DNA of 64,000 nucleotides from Streptomyces sp. Ag109_O5-10 (GTDB lineage Bacteria; Actinomycetota; Actinomycetes; Streptomycetales; Streptomycetaceae): contig NZ_FNTQ01000001.1 of assembly GCF_900105755.1 (NCBI RefSeq), positions 4,216,001 to 4,280,000 on the forward strand, given 5' to 3'. The translations under genes and the position numbers were made by a program. The stretch's first letter is position 1. Every line of letters begins with the position of its first letter. Below are positions 16,397 through 25,324 of this stretch, one piece after another. The notes under the pieces are model-generated. The model was given only the letters and a program-made list of their open reading frames with translations, was not told where the DNA came from and ran no database searches.

Positions 16397-17239
16397 CTAG
16401 ATCTCTGACTGGATCAGCCCGTGCTCGGTCAGGTAGTCGAGCTGGGCGCGCACCGACAGTTCCGCCGCCGGCCACAGAGAGCGGTCCACGTCGGCGTAGA
16501 CGTGGGCGACGACCTCGGCGGGGCTGCGGTGGCCGTTCTCGACGGCCGTCTCGACCTGGGCCAGCCGGTGGGCGCGGTGGGCCAGGTAGAACTCGACGGC
16601 GCCCTGGGCGTCCTCCAGGACCGGGCCGTGGCCCGGCAGGACCGTGTGGACGCCGTCGTCGACCGTCAGCGAGCGCAGTCGGCGCAGCGAGTCCAGGTAG
16701 TCGCCGAGACGGCCGTCCGGGTGCGCCACGACCGTCGTACCGCGCCCCAGGATGGTGTCGCCGGTCAGGACCGCGCGGTCGGCCGGGAGGTGGAAGCTGA
16801 GGGAGTCCGCGGTGTGGCCCGGGGTCGGCACGACCCGCAGCTCGAGCCCACCGGTCGTGATCACGTCTCCGGCGGCCAGGCCCTCCTCGCCGAGCCGCAG
16901 CGCCGGATCGAGCGCACGCACGCGCGTGCCGGTCAGTTCCGCGAACCGTGCGGCCCCCTCGGCGTGGTCCGGGTGGCCGTGGGTGAGCAGGGTGAGCGCG
17001 ACGCGCTTGCCGGCTTTCTCGGCCGTGTCGACGACGTTCTTGAGGTGGCCGTCGTCCAGCGGGCCCGGGTCGATCACGACGGCCAGGTCGGAGTCGGGCT
17101 CGGCAACGATCCAGGTGTTGGTGCCGTCCAGGGTCATCGCGGAGGCGTTGGGCGCCAGCACGTTGACGGCCCGCACGGTGGCGGGCCCCGGGAGGACTCC
17201 GCCGCGCGGCTGGCCGGGCAGGGCTGCTGCGTCCGTCAT
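16397..17239 (-). CDS. Metallo-beta-lactamase-fold hydrolase (LACTB2-like)
   Basis: This 280-aa protein has the metal-binding motif THGHPDHAEG, the PTPGHTADS histidine, LTGDTILGRG and PGHGPVLED, in the order seen in glyoxalase II / LACTB2-type hydrolases. The C-terminal helical tail (about residues 225-280) is also typical of LACTB2. The ATG at 17239 overlaps the stop of the upstream Nudix gene by four bases, indicating coupling. A GC-rich extension in the same frame reaches 17497 inside the Nudix gene and is rejected as a start. Confidence 0.9.
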   Translation of the reverse strand: MTDAAALPGQPRGGVLPGPATVRAVNVLAPNASAMTLDGTNTWIVAEPDSDLAVVIDPGPLDDGHLKNVVDTAEKAGKRVALTLLTHGHPDHAEGAARFAELTGTRVRALDPALRLGEEGLAAGDVITTGGLELRVVPTPGHTADSLSFHLPADRAVLTGDTILGRGTTVVAHPDGRLGDYLDSLRRLRSLTVDDGVHTVLPGHGPVLEDAQGAVEFYLAHRAHRLAQVETAVENGHRSPAEVVAHVYADVDRSLWPAAELSVRAQLDYLTEHGLIQSEI

Positions 17240-18117
17240 GGTCGGGCTCCACCGGTCGTCAGGTCGGTCGGTATGCGCTTGGTGAACTCGTCGTGGCCGG
17301 GCCAGGTCAGGACGATCTCGCCGTCCGCCAGCCGGGCGCTGGCCAGCACCGGGGTCATGTCCCGCGCCGGCGCCGCCGCGAGCGTCTCGGCGGCCGTGCC
17401 GTACGGCAGGAGCTGGCGCAGCGTCGCGATGGTGGGCGGCATCATCAGGAGTTCGCCCTTGTCGTAGCCGGCGGCGGCCTCCGCGGGGCGGATCCACACC
17501 GTGCGGTCGGCCTCGGTGGAGGCGTTGCGGGTGCGCTGGCCCGCGGGCAGGGCGGCGACGAAGAACCAGGTGTCGTAGCGGCGGCTCTCGAACTCCGGGG
17601 TGATCCAGCGCGTCCAGGGGCCCAGCAGGTCCGAGCGCAGGACCAGGCCCCGCCGGTCCAGGAACTCGGCGAAGGACAGCTCACGGGCGACCAGGGCCGC
17701 GCGGTCGGCCTCCCAGTCGTCCCCGGTGGTGTCCCCGACGACGGCGTCCGGGGCGGGGCCGGCGAGCAGCACGCCTGCTTCCTCGTACGTCTCCCGGACG
17801 GCCGCGCAGACGATCGCCTGGGCGCCCGCCTCGTCGACGCCGAGCCGGTCGGCCCACCACGCGCGCGTGGGGCCCGCCCAGCGGACCAGGTGGTCGTCGT
17901 CGCGCGGGTCGACACCGCCGCCCGGATACGCGTACGCGCCTCCGGCGAAGGCCATGGAGGCGCGTCTGCGCAGCATGTGGACGACGGGACCGTCCGGGGT
18001 GTCCTTCAGGAGCAGCACGGTGGCCGCGCGCTTCGGGGCCACCGGCACGAGGGTGCCTTCCGCGTGTGCGCGGATGCGGTCCGGCCACTCGGGGGGATAC
18101 CACTGTCCATCGGCCAT
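17236..18117 (-). CDS. Nudix hydrolase with RDD-like insertion (NUDT19-like)
   Basis: This 293-aa protein has an N-terminal VLLLKDTPDGPVVHMLRRRASMAFAGGAYAYPGGGVDP. The Nudix helix ETYEEAGVLL comes after an insertion of about 35 residues, the arrangement seen in NUDT19-like CoA diphosphatases. It is coupled to the MBL-fold hydrolase downstream. Genes of this pair type are next to each other in many actinobacteria, and a joint role in CoA-thioester or nucleotide housekeeping is plausible but unproven. Confidence 0.85.
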   Translation of the reverse strand: MADGQWYPPEWPDRIRAHAEGTLVPVAPKRAATVLLLKDTPDGPVVHMLRRRASMAFAGGAYAYPGGGVDPRDDDHLVRWAGPTRAWWADRLGVDEAGAQAIVCAAVRETYEEAGVLLAGPAPDAVVGDTTGDDWEADRAALVARELSFAEFLDRRGLVLRSDLLGPWTRWITPEFESRRYDTWFFVAALPAGQRTRNASTEADRTVWIRPAEAAAGYDKGELLMMPPTIATLRQLLPYGTAAETLAAAPARDMTPVLASARLADGEIVLTWPGHDEFTKRIPTDLTTGGARP

Positions 18118-18166
18118 TACCGGAGGCTATCCCGTGGGGAGCGAATGTTCGAGAGGTGCTCCGGCG

Positions 18167-18266
18167 GAGGATCACCCCTGCGGCGCCGGTCCGGTCGGCT
18201 GAGGATCGCCCTGCGGCTCCGGTCCGGTCGGCTGAGGATCGCCCTGCGGCTCCGGTCCGGTCGGCT
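18167..18266. repeat. 33-bp tandem repeat, three copies
   Basis: The unit beginning GAGGATCGCCCTGCGGCTCC occurs at 18201-18233 and 18234-18266, with a one-base-longer variant at 18167-18200. The array lies between the Nudix and RidA genes and ends just before the RidA stop codon. It is non-coding as far as I can see. Confidence 0.85.
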
Positions 18267-18270
18267 ACGG

Positions 18271-18735
18271 CTACGGCTCCAGCTCGACCTGGACCTCGAC
18301 CTCGACCGGCGCGTCCAGCGGCAGCACCGCGACGCCCACCGCGCTGCGCGCGTGCACGCCCTTGTCGCCGAGGACCTCCCCGAGCAGTTCGCTGGCGCCG
18401 TTGATCACGCCCGGCTGCCCGGTGAAGTCGGTCGCGGAGGCGACGAAGCCGACGACCTTCACGACGCGCGCGACGCGGTCCAGGTCACCGGCGACGGACT
18501 TCACGGCGGCCAGGGCGTTCAGCGCGCAGACGCGGGCCAGCTCCTTGGCCTCCTCGGCGGTGACCTCGGCGCCCACCTTGCCGGTGACCGGGAGCTTGCC
18601 GTCCACCATCGGCAGCTGGCCGGAGGTGTAAACGTACGCACCGGACCGTACGGCCGGCTGGTAGGCGGCGAGCGGCGGGACGACCGCCGGCAGCGTGAGA
18701 CCGAGTTCGGCCAGCTTGGCCTCCACGGCGCCCAT
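18271..18735 (-). CDS. RidA/YjgF-family protein
   Basis: This 154-aa member of the RidA (YjgF/YER057c/UK114) family has AVRSGAYVYTSGQLPMVDGK, NALAAVKSVAGDLDRVARVVKVVGFV and the late VARSAVGVAVLPLDAPVEVEV strand. The catalytic Arg of enamine-deaminase RidA proteins is expected at ARSAVG and is present. It may hydrolyse reactive enamine/imine intermediates. However, its length and divergence suggest one of the non-canonical subgroups. The ATG overlaps the stop of the small DUF4177 gene by one base (TAATG). Confidence 0.85.
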   Translation of the reverse strand: MGAVEAKLAELGLTLPAVVPPLAAYQPAVRSGAYVYTSGQLPMVDGKLPVTGKVGAEVTAEEAKELARVCALNALAAVKSVAGDLDRVARVVKVVGFVASATDFTGQPGVINGASELLGEVLGDKGVHARSAVGVAVLPLDAPVEVEVQVELEP

Positions 18736-18893
18736 TACGGCTTCTCCCGCTTCAGGTAGGCCACGAGCTGCTCGGGGTTGTTGGGCCCGGGGACGACCTG
18801 GACGAGCTCCCAGCCGTCCTCGCCCCAGGTGTCCAGAATCTGCTTCGTGGCATGGACGAGCAGCGGCACGGTTGCGTATTCCCACTTGGTCAT
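18735..18893 (-). CDS. DUF4177-type small protein
   Basis: This 52-aa protein beginning MTKWEYATVPLLVHATKQ ends QLVAYLKREKP. It has the WEY...LNxxGxEGWELV pattern of DUF4177 (here DTWGEDGWELVQVVPG). The function is not known. It is the first gene of a leftward group with RidA and overlaps it by one base. The ATG at 18893 is preferred over an upstream start because the conserved family begins at MxxWEY. Confidence 0.85.
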   Translation of the reverse strand: MTKWEYATVPLLVHATKQILDTWGEDGWELVQVVPGPNNPEQLVAYLKREKP

Positions 18894-19000
18894 GGGGCCG
18901 ACTGTATCCGCTGTGACGGACGGGACACGTGGCCCACCGCACGCACGGTTATCCACAGCCTCCCGCGTGAGTGTCGGGCCGACTGGTTAGTCTCGAAGAT

Positions 19001-19978
19001 GTGAGCAGGCTCCAGGTCGTCAGCGGCAAGGGCGGGACCGGAAAGACGACGGTCGCCGCCGCACTCGCGCTGGCCCTCGCGACCGAGGGGAAGCGGACGC
19101 TTCTCGTGGAGGTCGAGGGCCGGCAGGGCATCGCCCAGCTTTTCGAGACGGAGGCGTTGCCCTACGAAGAGCGAAAAATCGCGGTGGCGCCGGGAGGCGG
19201 TGAGGTCTACGCGCTCGCCATCGATCCCGAACTGGCCCTTCTGGACTACCTCCAGATGTTCTACAAGCTCGGCGGGGCCGGCCGGGCGCTGAAGAAGCTC
19301 GGCGCGATCGACTTCGCCACCACCGTCGCGCCCGGCCTCAGGGACGTGCTGCTGACCGGCAAGGCGTGCGAGGCGGTGCGCCGGAAGGACAAGGCCGGGC
19401 GCTTCGTCTACGACTACGTCGTCATGGACGCCCCGCCGACCGGCCGCATCACCCGCTTCCTGAACGTCAACGACGAGGTGGCCGGGCTGGCCAAGATCGG
19501 CCCGATACACAATCAGGCGCAGGCCGTGATGCGGGTGCTGAAGTCCAAGGAGACGGCCGTGCACATGGTCACCCTGCTGGAGGAGATGCCGGTCCAGGAG
19601 ACCGCCGACGGCATCGCCGAACTGCGGGCCGCGCGGCTGCCGGTGGGCCGGGTCATCGTGAACATGGTCCGGCCGGAGGTGTTGGACGCCGCCGATCTGG
19701 AACTCGTACGGACCGTGCCGCGCACCGCCGTGGCGCAGACGCTGTCGGCGGCCGGGCTCGGCGGGGCGCGGCGCGGCGGGAAGGCCGAGCAGCTGGTGGA
19801 CCCGCTGCTCACGCAGGCCGCCGAGTACGCCGAGCGGTACGCGCTGGAGCACGAGCAGCGCGCGGTCCTCGCCGAGCTGGACCTGGAGCGGCACGAACTG
19901 CCGCTGCTCGCCGAGGGGATGGACTTGGCGGGCCTGTACGAACTCGCCCGCGAACTGCGGAAACAGGGGATGTCATGA
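19001..19978 (+). CDS. ArsA/Get3-like ATPase, first of a pair
   Basis: This 325-aa protein has a deviant Walker A near the start (SGKGGTGKTTVAA), a DAPPTGRITRFLN switch II region and the ArsA-like NMVRPEVLDA segment. Its starting GTG at 19001 follows a short leader with no strong Shine-Dalgarno. It overlaps the next gene by four bases (ATGA). In actinobacteria, such paired ATPases lie directly upstream of wblA, and their cargo is unknown. Neither gene shows a CxxC or arsenite-binding cysteine cluster, so an arsenic role is not supported. Confidence 0.9.
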   Translation: MSRLQVVSGKGGTGKTTVAAALALALATEGKRTLLVEVEGRQGIAQLFETEALPYEERKIAVAPGGGEVYALAIDPELALLDYLQMFYKLGGAGRALKKLGAIDFATTVAPGLRDVLLTGKACEAVRRKDKAGRFVYDYVVMDAPPTGRITRFLNVNDEVAGLAKIGPIHNQAQAVMRVLKSKETAVHMVTLLEEMPVQETADGIAELRAARLPVGRVIVNMVRPEVLDAADLELVRTVPRTAVAQTLSAAGLGGARRGGKAEQLVDPLLTQAAEYAERYALEHEQRAVLAELDLERHELPLLAEGMDLAGLYELARELRKQGMS

Positions 19979-21399
19979 CTCCGGACCCGGCCAAGGCGCA
20001 GGACGACGCCCGTCGCCTGTCGCACGCGCCCGCGCTCGACGTCGATCCGCTGCTGGACGACCCGGAGACCCGGATCGTGGTGTGCTGCGGCTCGGGCGGC
20101 GTCGGGAAGACCACCACGGCGGCGGCCCTGGGCCTGCGGGCGGCCGAGCGGGGCCGCAAGGTCGTCGTGCTGACCATCGACCCGGCCAAGCGGCTCGCGC
20201 AGTCCATGGGCATCGACTCGCTGGACAACGTGCCGCGGCGGGTGAAGGGCACCGAGGGCCCCGGCGAACTGCACGCCATGATGCTCGACATGAAGCGCAC
20301 CTTCGACGAGGTCGTGGAGGCGCACGCGGACGCCGAGCGAGCGGCCGCCATCCTGGCCAATCCCTTCTACCAGTCGCTCTCGGCGGGCTTCGCGGGCACG
20401 CAGGAGTACATGGCGATGGAGAAGCTGGGCCAGCTGCGGGCCCGGGACGAGTGGGACCTGATCGTGGTCGACACCCCGCCCTCCCGCTCCGCCCTGGACT
20501 TCCTGGACGCGCCGAAGCGGCTCGGCTCCTTCCTGGACGGCCGGCTGATCCGGCTGCTGACGGCCCCGGCGAAGCTCGGCGGCCGTGCGGGCATGGCCTT
20601 CCTGAACGTCGGCATGTCGATGATGACCGGCACACTCGGCAAGCTGCTCGGCGGGCAGCTGCTGAAGGACCTGCAGACGTTCGTGGCGGCGATGGACACG
20701 ACGTTCGGCGGGTTCCGCACCCGCGCGGACGCGACGTACAAGCTGCTTCAGGCGCCGGGTACGGCGTTCCTCGTGGTGGCGGCTCCGGAGCGGGACGCGC
20801 TGCGCGAGGCCGCCTACTTCGTGGAGCGGCTGGCCGCGGAGGACATGCCGCTGGTCGGTCTGGTCCTCAACCGGGTCCACGGCAGCGGCGCCGAGCGGCT
20901 GTCGGCCGAGCGTGCGCTCGCCGCCGCGGAAAATCTTGAGGAGCCCCGCATTGTCGATCAGGGTGGCGGGAAAGCTGGACTTCGTAACTCTCCCGACACG
21001 TACGGCAGTTCTGAATCACCCGCGCCTGCGCCGTCCGAGTCCCGGCCCGACGGACCCCCCTCGTCAGGGCCCACGGACACGACTATGGACTCGGCTGCGG
21101 ACACGACTGACGAATCCCCCTCGTCAGAAGGACCGCCGTCACAAGGACCGTCGTCAGAAGCGCCGTCGTCAGAAAACCCGGACCGCACCGTCGACCAGCT
21201 CACCGCAGCCCTGCTGAGGCTGCACGCCGAGCGCATGCACCTGCTCTCCCGCGAGCAGCGCACACGTGACCGCTTCACCGCGCGCCACCCCGAGGTGGCC
21301 GTGGTGGAGGTGGCCGCGTTGCCCGGCGACGTGCACGACCTCACGGGGCTGCGGGACATCGGTGACCGGCTCGCGGCCGGCCGGCCGGAACTGCCGTAG
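19975..21399 (+). CDS. ArsA/Get3-like ATPase, second of a pair, with disordered Ser/Pro insertion
   Basis: This 474-aa protein has Walker A CGSGGVGKTTTAAALG, an IDPAKRLAQSMG switch I, and VDTPPSRSALDFLDAPKRL as switch II. These resemble Get3/ArsA closely, including the DPAKRL motif. Residues about 335-405 form an insertion that is almost entirely Ser, Pro, Glu, Asp and Thr with repeated PSSE/PSSG units and looks intrinsically disordered. The C-terminal HAERMHLLSREQRTRDRF helix resumes the normal family. It is probably co-translated with the first ATPase, possibly as a heterodimer. Confidence 0.9.
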   Translation: MTPDPAKAQDDARRLSHAPALDVDPLLDDPETRIVVCCGSGGVGKTTTAAALGLRAAERGRKVVVLTIDPAKRLAQSMGIDSLDNVPRRVKGTEGPGELHAMMLDMKRTFDEVVEAHADAERAAAILANPFYQSLSAGFAGTQEYMAMEKLGQLRARDEWDLIVVDTPPSRSALDFLDAPKRLGSFLDGRLIRLLTAPAKLGGRAGMAFLNVGMSMMTGTLGKLLGGQLLKDLQTFVAAMDTTFGGFRTRADATYKLLQAPGTAFLVVAAPERDALREAAYFVERLAAEDMPLVGLVLNRVHGSGAERLSAERALAAAENLEEPRIVDQGGGKAGLRNSPDTYGSSESPAPAPSESRPDGPPSSGPTDTTMDSAADTTDESPSSEGPPSQGPSSEAPSSENPDRTVDQLTAALLRLHAERMHLLSREQRTRDRFTARHPEVAVVEVAALPGDVHDLTGLRDIGDRLAAGRPELP

Positions 21400-21442
21400 C
21401 CCTGTCGTCGACCTGTCCGGTCTGTGCGCAGACCCGACCGGT

Positions 21443-21781
21443 CTAGCTCACGGCCGCGTAGTTCTCGTACACCTCGTCGCTGTCGAGGGGGACGATTCCG
21501 GTCCCCCGCTCGTACTCCGAGCGCGCTGTCTCCAGGAGCCTGCGCCAGGAGGTCACGGTGGGCCGTCGGCGCAGCAGCGCGCGACGCTCCCGCTCCGTCA
21601 TGCCTCCCCACACGCCGAACTCGACGCGATTGTCCAGCGCGTCGGCCAGGCATTCCGTGCGTACCGGACATCCGGTGCACACCGCCTTGGCCCTGTTCTG
21701 CGCTGCTCCCTGAACGAACAGTTCATCCGGATCGGTAGTGCGGCAGGCAGCCTGCGCACTCCAGTCGGTTACCCAGCCCAT
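21443..21781 (-). CDS. wblA: WhiB-family iron-sulfur regulator WblA
   Basis: This 112-aa protein has the four 4Fe-4S ligands Cys13, Cys35, Cys38 and Cys44 (the C-X2-C-X5-C set), the GVWGGMTERERR turn, and a basic RRLLETARSEYERG region. Sequence and location between the ATPase pair and the PBP match WblA, a pleiotropic regulator of Streptomyces development that represses antibiotic synthesis and promotes sporulation. I chose the ATG at 21781 because WblA begins MGWVTDWS. The frame is open to 21838. It converges with the upstream ATPase. Confidence 0.95.
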   Translation of the reverse strand: MGWVTDWSAQAACRTTDPDELFVQGAAQNRAKAVCTGCPVRTECLADALDNRVEFGVWGGMTERERRALLRRRPTVTSWRRLLETARSEYERGTGIVPLDSDEVYENYAAVS

Positions 21782-22340
21782 ACCGGCGCCGTCCTCTCCC
21801 GAATCGAGGCTCCCCCACGGCGGCAGCGGCATATTCACCGCCGCCAGTTGAGGACGTTACGGAAGGTGGGCACAGCGCAACACCCCCTTCGGGCCCAATC
21901 TTGAATGGCCCGAACGGACTATGGGTAAGCGGCAGATCACCCGCGGGAGTGAGCTGACGACATGCGTGATGATCGCGGCAAACCGGGACAGCCGTGGTAC
22001 GTCACAACGGACGCCGAGTGACACACGAGGCGGATTCGGACACACCATCAACACCTCACCCGAAAAAAAACGGGCAGGTTCCGGAACGATTCGGGGTCGC
22101 CGGACGTATTGATACGTGGCCGCACTGCTGTGACAGTTGAGAGCAGCTTAGGCCAAGGCCTGTACGCGTGTCCGGCGAATGACGCGGTAGACCGTTCATG
22201 TCGGCGTGCCGGCGGGCACAGCATCCCGTGCGGTCGGTCGGGTGAGCCGGGTCGCCCGCTATGTCACGATCCTGCACTCGAACATCCCGAGAGCCACCCG
22301 CTCCCCCGGAACCGCCAGGACTACGGATTAGGCTGCCTCC
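21782..22340. other. Long wblA-PBP intergenic region
   Basis: This region of 559 bp separates the wblA start from the PBP start, with no supported gene (the small frames are shadows). It includes an AT-richer patch around 22040-22115 with an A8 run at 22065-22072. Its length suggests complex promoters for wblA and the PBP. Confidence 0.5.
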
Positions 22341-24644
22341 ATGCCAAAGAAGCGCTCGGGCGGTGGTCTGTCGACCACACAGCAGGCCGCCAAGTTCCTC
22401 GGTGTCAGTGTGCTCGCGGGAGCCGTGATGGCGGGCATCGCACTGCCCGCGGCCGGGGCCCTGGGCCTCGCGGCCAAGGGCTCGGTCCAGGGCTTCGACG
22501 ACATCCCGGCCAACCTGAAGAGCCCGCAGCTGAGCCAGCGCACCACCATCCTCGACAGCAAGGGCAACAAGATCGCCCAGGTCTACTCCCGTGACCGCAC
22601 GGTGGTGGAGCTCAAGGACATCTCGCCGTACATGCAGAAGGCGATCGTCGCGATCGAGGACTCGCGCTACTACCAGCACGGCGCCATCGACCTGAAGGGC
22701 GTGCTGCGCGCGCTGAACAAGAACGCGCAGAGCGGCGGGGTCGCCCAGGGCGCGTCCACGCTCACCCAGCAGCTGGTGAAGAACTACTTCATCGAGGAGG
22801 CCGGCGACGACCCGACCAAGGTCGCCGAGGCCACCCAGCAGACCCTCGGCCGCAAGGTCAAGGAGCTGAAGTACGCGATCCAGCTGGAGGAGAAGCTCGG
22901 CAAGAAGAAGATCCTCGAGAACTACCTGAACATCACCTTCTTCGGCGAGCAGGCCTATGGCGTCGAGGCCGCCTCCCAGCGCTACTTCTCCCAGCACGCC
23001 AAGGACCTCAACCTCCAGCAGTCGGCCCTGCTGGCCGGCATCGTGCAGTCGCCGAGCCGTTACGACCCGGTCAACGACGAGGCCGAGGCCACCAAGCGGC
23101 GCAACGTCGTGCTCGAGCGCATGGCCCAACTCGGCGACATCTCCCAGGCGGAGGCCGACAAGGCCAAGGAGGCCCCGCTCGGCCTGCACGTCACCCAGCC
23201 GAAGAACGGCTGCATCACCGCGGTCAAGGGCGCCGGGTTCTTCTGCAAGTACGTGGAGAACGTCTTCCTGACCGACCCGACCTTCGGCAAGACCCGCGAG
23301 GCGCGCGCCAAGCTCTGGAACCAGGGCGGCCTGACCATCCGCACCACCCTGGACCCGCAGGCCCAGGACTCGGTGCAGGCCTCGATCAAGGACCACGTCT
23401 ACAAGTCCGACTCGGTCGCGGCCGCCGCCACCCTCGTGGAGCCCGGCACCGGCAAGATCCTGGCGATGGGCCAGTCGAAGCCGTACGGCTACAACAAGAA
23501 CGAGACCGAGTACAACTTCTCGGTCGACCGGGACTACGGCGGCTCCAACTACGGCTTCCCGACGGGTTCGACGTTCAAGCCGTTCGTGGCCGCGGCCGCC
23601 ATCGAGGGCGGCAAGCCGGCGACGCAGGAGTACTCGGCGCCGTACAAGATGAACTACCCGAGCCCCGTGCAGCAGTGCGACGGCAAGCAGTGGGTCAACA
23701 CGGAGAACGAGCAGGTCGAGAACGAGAACGAGTCCGAGGTCGGGCCGTACCAGATGAAGAAGGCGATGGCGAAGTCCATCAACACCTACTTCGTCCAGCT
23801 GATCTCCGACATCGGCCTGTGCCCGGTGGTCAAGATGACCGACTCGCTCCACGTCCACCAGGGCGACGGCTCGAAGCTGCCGCAGACCCCGTCCATCGCC
23901 CTCGGCGCGATCGGCCTCTCCCCGCTGACCATGGCGAGCGCGTACGCGGCCTTCGCCGACCGGGGCATGTACTGCACACCGGTCGCCATCGAGTCGATCA
24001 CCCAGAAGGTGGGCAACGAGCAGAAGTCCCTCCCGGTCCCCAGGTCGACCTGCTCGCGGGCGATGAGCGAGAAGACCGCCGACACGATCAACACCCTGCT
24101 GCGCGGCGTGATCGACTCCGGCACCGGTCAGCAGGCCGGCCTCGACGACCGGGAGAGCGCGGGCAAGACGGGTACGACCGACGCCCGCAAGAACGCCTGG
24201 TTCGTCGGCTACACGCCCAACCTCGCGGGCGCGGTCTGGGTCGGCAGCGCCAAGCAGAACGTCGAGATGACCAACATCACCATCGGCGGCGTCTACCACT
24301 CCGAGGTCTTCGGCGCCGACACCCCGGGCCCGATCTGGAAGGACGCCATGGCGGGCGCCCTGGAGGGCAAGGCCGACGAGTCCTTCAACCTCGTGGACAT
24401 CCCGGACGAGAACAACCACGACAAGGGCCACGGGAACGACAACGGGAACGGCGGCAACGACAACGGCGGCAACGACAACGGCGGCCTGATCGGCGGTCTC
24501 ATCGGCGGCAACGACAACGGCGGCACGACGGACGGCTCGACGAACGGCGGCCCCAACCCGAACCCGACCTTCTCCCTCCCCGCCGGCTTCATCCAGGGGA
24601 ACACGAACGGGGGCCACAACGGGAACGGCGGGAACCGGGGCTGA
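22341..24644 (+). CDS. Class A penicillin-binding protein (bifunctional glycosyltransferase/transpeptidase)
   Basis: This 767-aa peptidoglycan synthase has a short cytoplasmic tail, a TM anchor at about residues 15-37, a GT51 glycosyltransferase domain with IVAIEDSRYYQHGAID and QGASTLTQQLVKN, and a transpeptidase domain. The active-site motifs are Ser410-Thr-Phe-Lys413, SIN in AKSINTYF, and KTGTT. The last 75 residues are a very Asn/Gly-rich tail (GNDNGGNDNGG-type repeats), probably disordered outside the membrane. The ATG at 22341 fits the family's start. A strong terminator follows. Confidence 0.95.
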   Translation: MPKKRSGGGLSTTQQAAKFLGVSVLAGAVMAGIALPAAGALGLAAKGSVQGFDDIPANLKSPQLSQRTTILDSKGNKIAQVYSRDRTVVELKDISPYMQKAIVAIEDSRYYQHGAIDLKGVLRALNKNAQSGGVAQGASTLTQQLVKNYFIEEAGDDPTKVAEATQQTLGRKVKELKYAIQLEEKLGKKKILENYLNITFFGEQAYGVEAASQRYFSQHAKDLNLQQSALLAGIVQSPSRYDPVNDEAEATKRRNVVLERMAQLGDISQAEADKAKEAPLGLHVTQPKNGCITAVKGAGFFCKYVENVFLTDPTFGKTREARAKLWNQGGLTIRTTLDPQAQDSVQASIKDHVYKSDSVAAAATLVEPGTGKILAMGQSKPYGYNKNETEYNFSVDRDYGGSNYGFPTGSTFKPFVAAAAIEGGKPATQEYSAPYKMNYPSPVQQCDGKQWVNTENEQVENENESEVGPYQMKKAMAKSINTYFVQLISDIGLCPVVKMTDSLHVHQGDGSKLPQTPSIALGAIGLSPLTMASAYAAFADRGMYCTPVAIESITQKVGNEQKSLPVPRSTCSRAMSEKTADTINTLLRGVIDSGTGQQAGLDDRESAGKTGTTDARKNAWFVGYTPNLAGAVWVGSAKQNVEMTNITIGGVYHSEVFGADTPGPIWKDAMAGALEGKADESFNLVDIPDENNHDKGHGNDNGNGGNDNGGNDNGGLIGGLIGGNDNGGTTDGSTNGGPNPNPTFSLPAGFIQGNTNGGHNGNGGNRG

Positions 24645-24682
24645 TCCTCAGCCCGGGAAGGGGCTGATCCTCAGCTCCGACC

Positions 24683-24738
24683 CGGTACGACGGCGGGGCC
24701 GCACCTCTCGGAAGAGGTGCGGCCCCGCCGTCGTACCG
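24683..24738. terminator. Bidirectional intrinsic terminator between the PBP and yqeY
   Basis: A perfect 26-bp inverted repeat (24683-24708 with 24713-24738) with loop CGGA serves both the rightward PBP gene and the leftward YqeY gene. This is one of the strongest hairpins in the window. Confidence 0.92.
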
Positions 24739-24753
24739 CCTGCCGCTGCTCGC

Positions 24754-25221
24754 TCAGCCCTGGAGCCGCCTCTTCACGGCGGCGGCGACCCGGCCGCCCT
24801 CGGCCAGGCCGGCCACCTTCGGGTTCACGATCTTCATCACGGCGCCCATGGCCCGCGGCCCCTCGGCGCCCGCCGCCTTCGCCTCCTCGACGGCCTGGGC
24901 GACGATCCCCTCCAGCTCCTCGTCGCTGAGCTGCTTCGGCAGGTAACCGGCGAGGACCTCGCCCTCCGCCTTCTCCCGCTCGGCGCTCTCGGCGCGGCCG
25001 CCCTGGGTGAAGGCCTCGGCCGCCTCCCGGCGCTTCTTCGCCTCCTTGGCGATCACCTTGAGCACCTCGTCGTCGGAGAGCTCGCGCTTCTCCTTGCCAG
25101 CGACCTCTTCGTTGGTGATCGCGGCGAGCGTCATCCGGAGCGTGGCCGAGCGGAGCTCGTCACGTCCCTTGATCGCGGCGTTGAGGTCGTCCTGCAGCTT
25201 CGACTTGAGCGTGGTGGTCAT
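24754..25221 (-). CDS. GatB/YqeY-domain protein
   Basis: This 155-aa YqeY-like protein contains the helical domain shared with GatB (LKSKLQDDLNAAIKGRDELRSATLRM) and the C-terminal half (LAGYLPKQLSDEELEGIV...GAVMKIVNPKVAG). It is thought to be linked to tRNA-dependent amidation, but its own role is not settled. The ATG at 25221 is chosen since MTTTLKSKLQ is the family start; the frame extends to 25272. It is convergent with the PBP and divergent from the phosphoesterase. Confidence 0.92.
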   Translation of the reverse strand: MTTTLKSKLQDDLNAAIKGRDELRSATLRMTLAAITNEEVAGKEKRELSDDEVLKVIAKEAKKRREAAEAFTQGGRAESAEREKAEGEVLAGYLPKQLSDEELEGIVAQAVEEAKAAGAEGPRAMGAVMKIVNPKVAGLAEGGRVAAAVKRRLQG

Positions 25222-25324
25222 GGCACCGATTGTCGCAGGTGCCGCACGCCCGACGCCCGCCGATTTACCCACCTCACGTACCGCCCGGTCTCTGAGCGCC
25301 CGCTCGGTCTGACACGATGGCCAT

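Noticed and set aside
19001..21399. Arsenite efflux ATPase (arsA) annotation for the ATPase pair.
   Set aside because: No arsenite-binding cysteines and no arsB nearby; the general ArsA/Get3-like label is kept.
22056..24617. Minus-strand 853-aa frame opposite the PBP.
   Set aside because: It is antisense to an intact class A PBP with all catalytic motifs; the Val/Leu/Gly-rich composition is the usual shadow.
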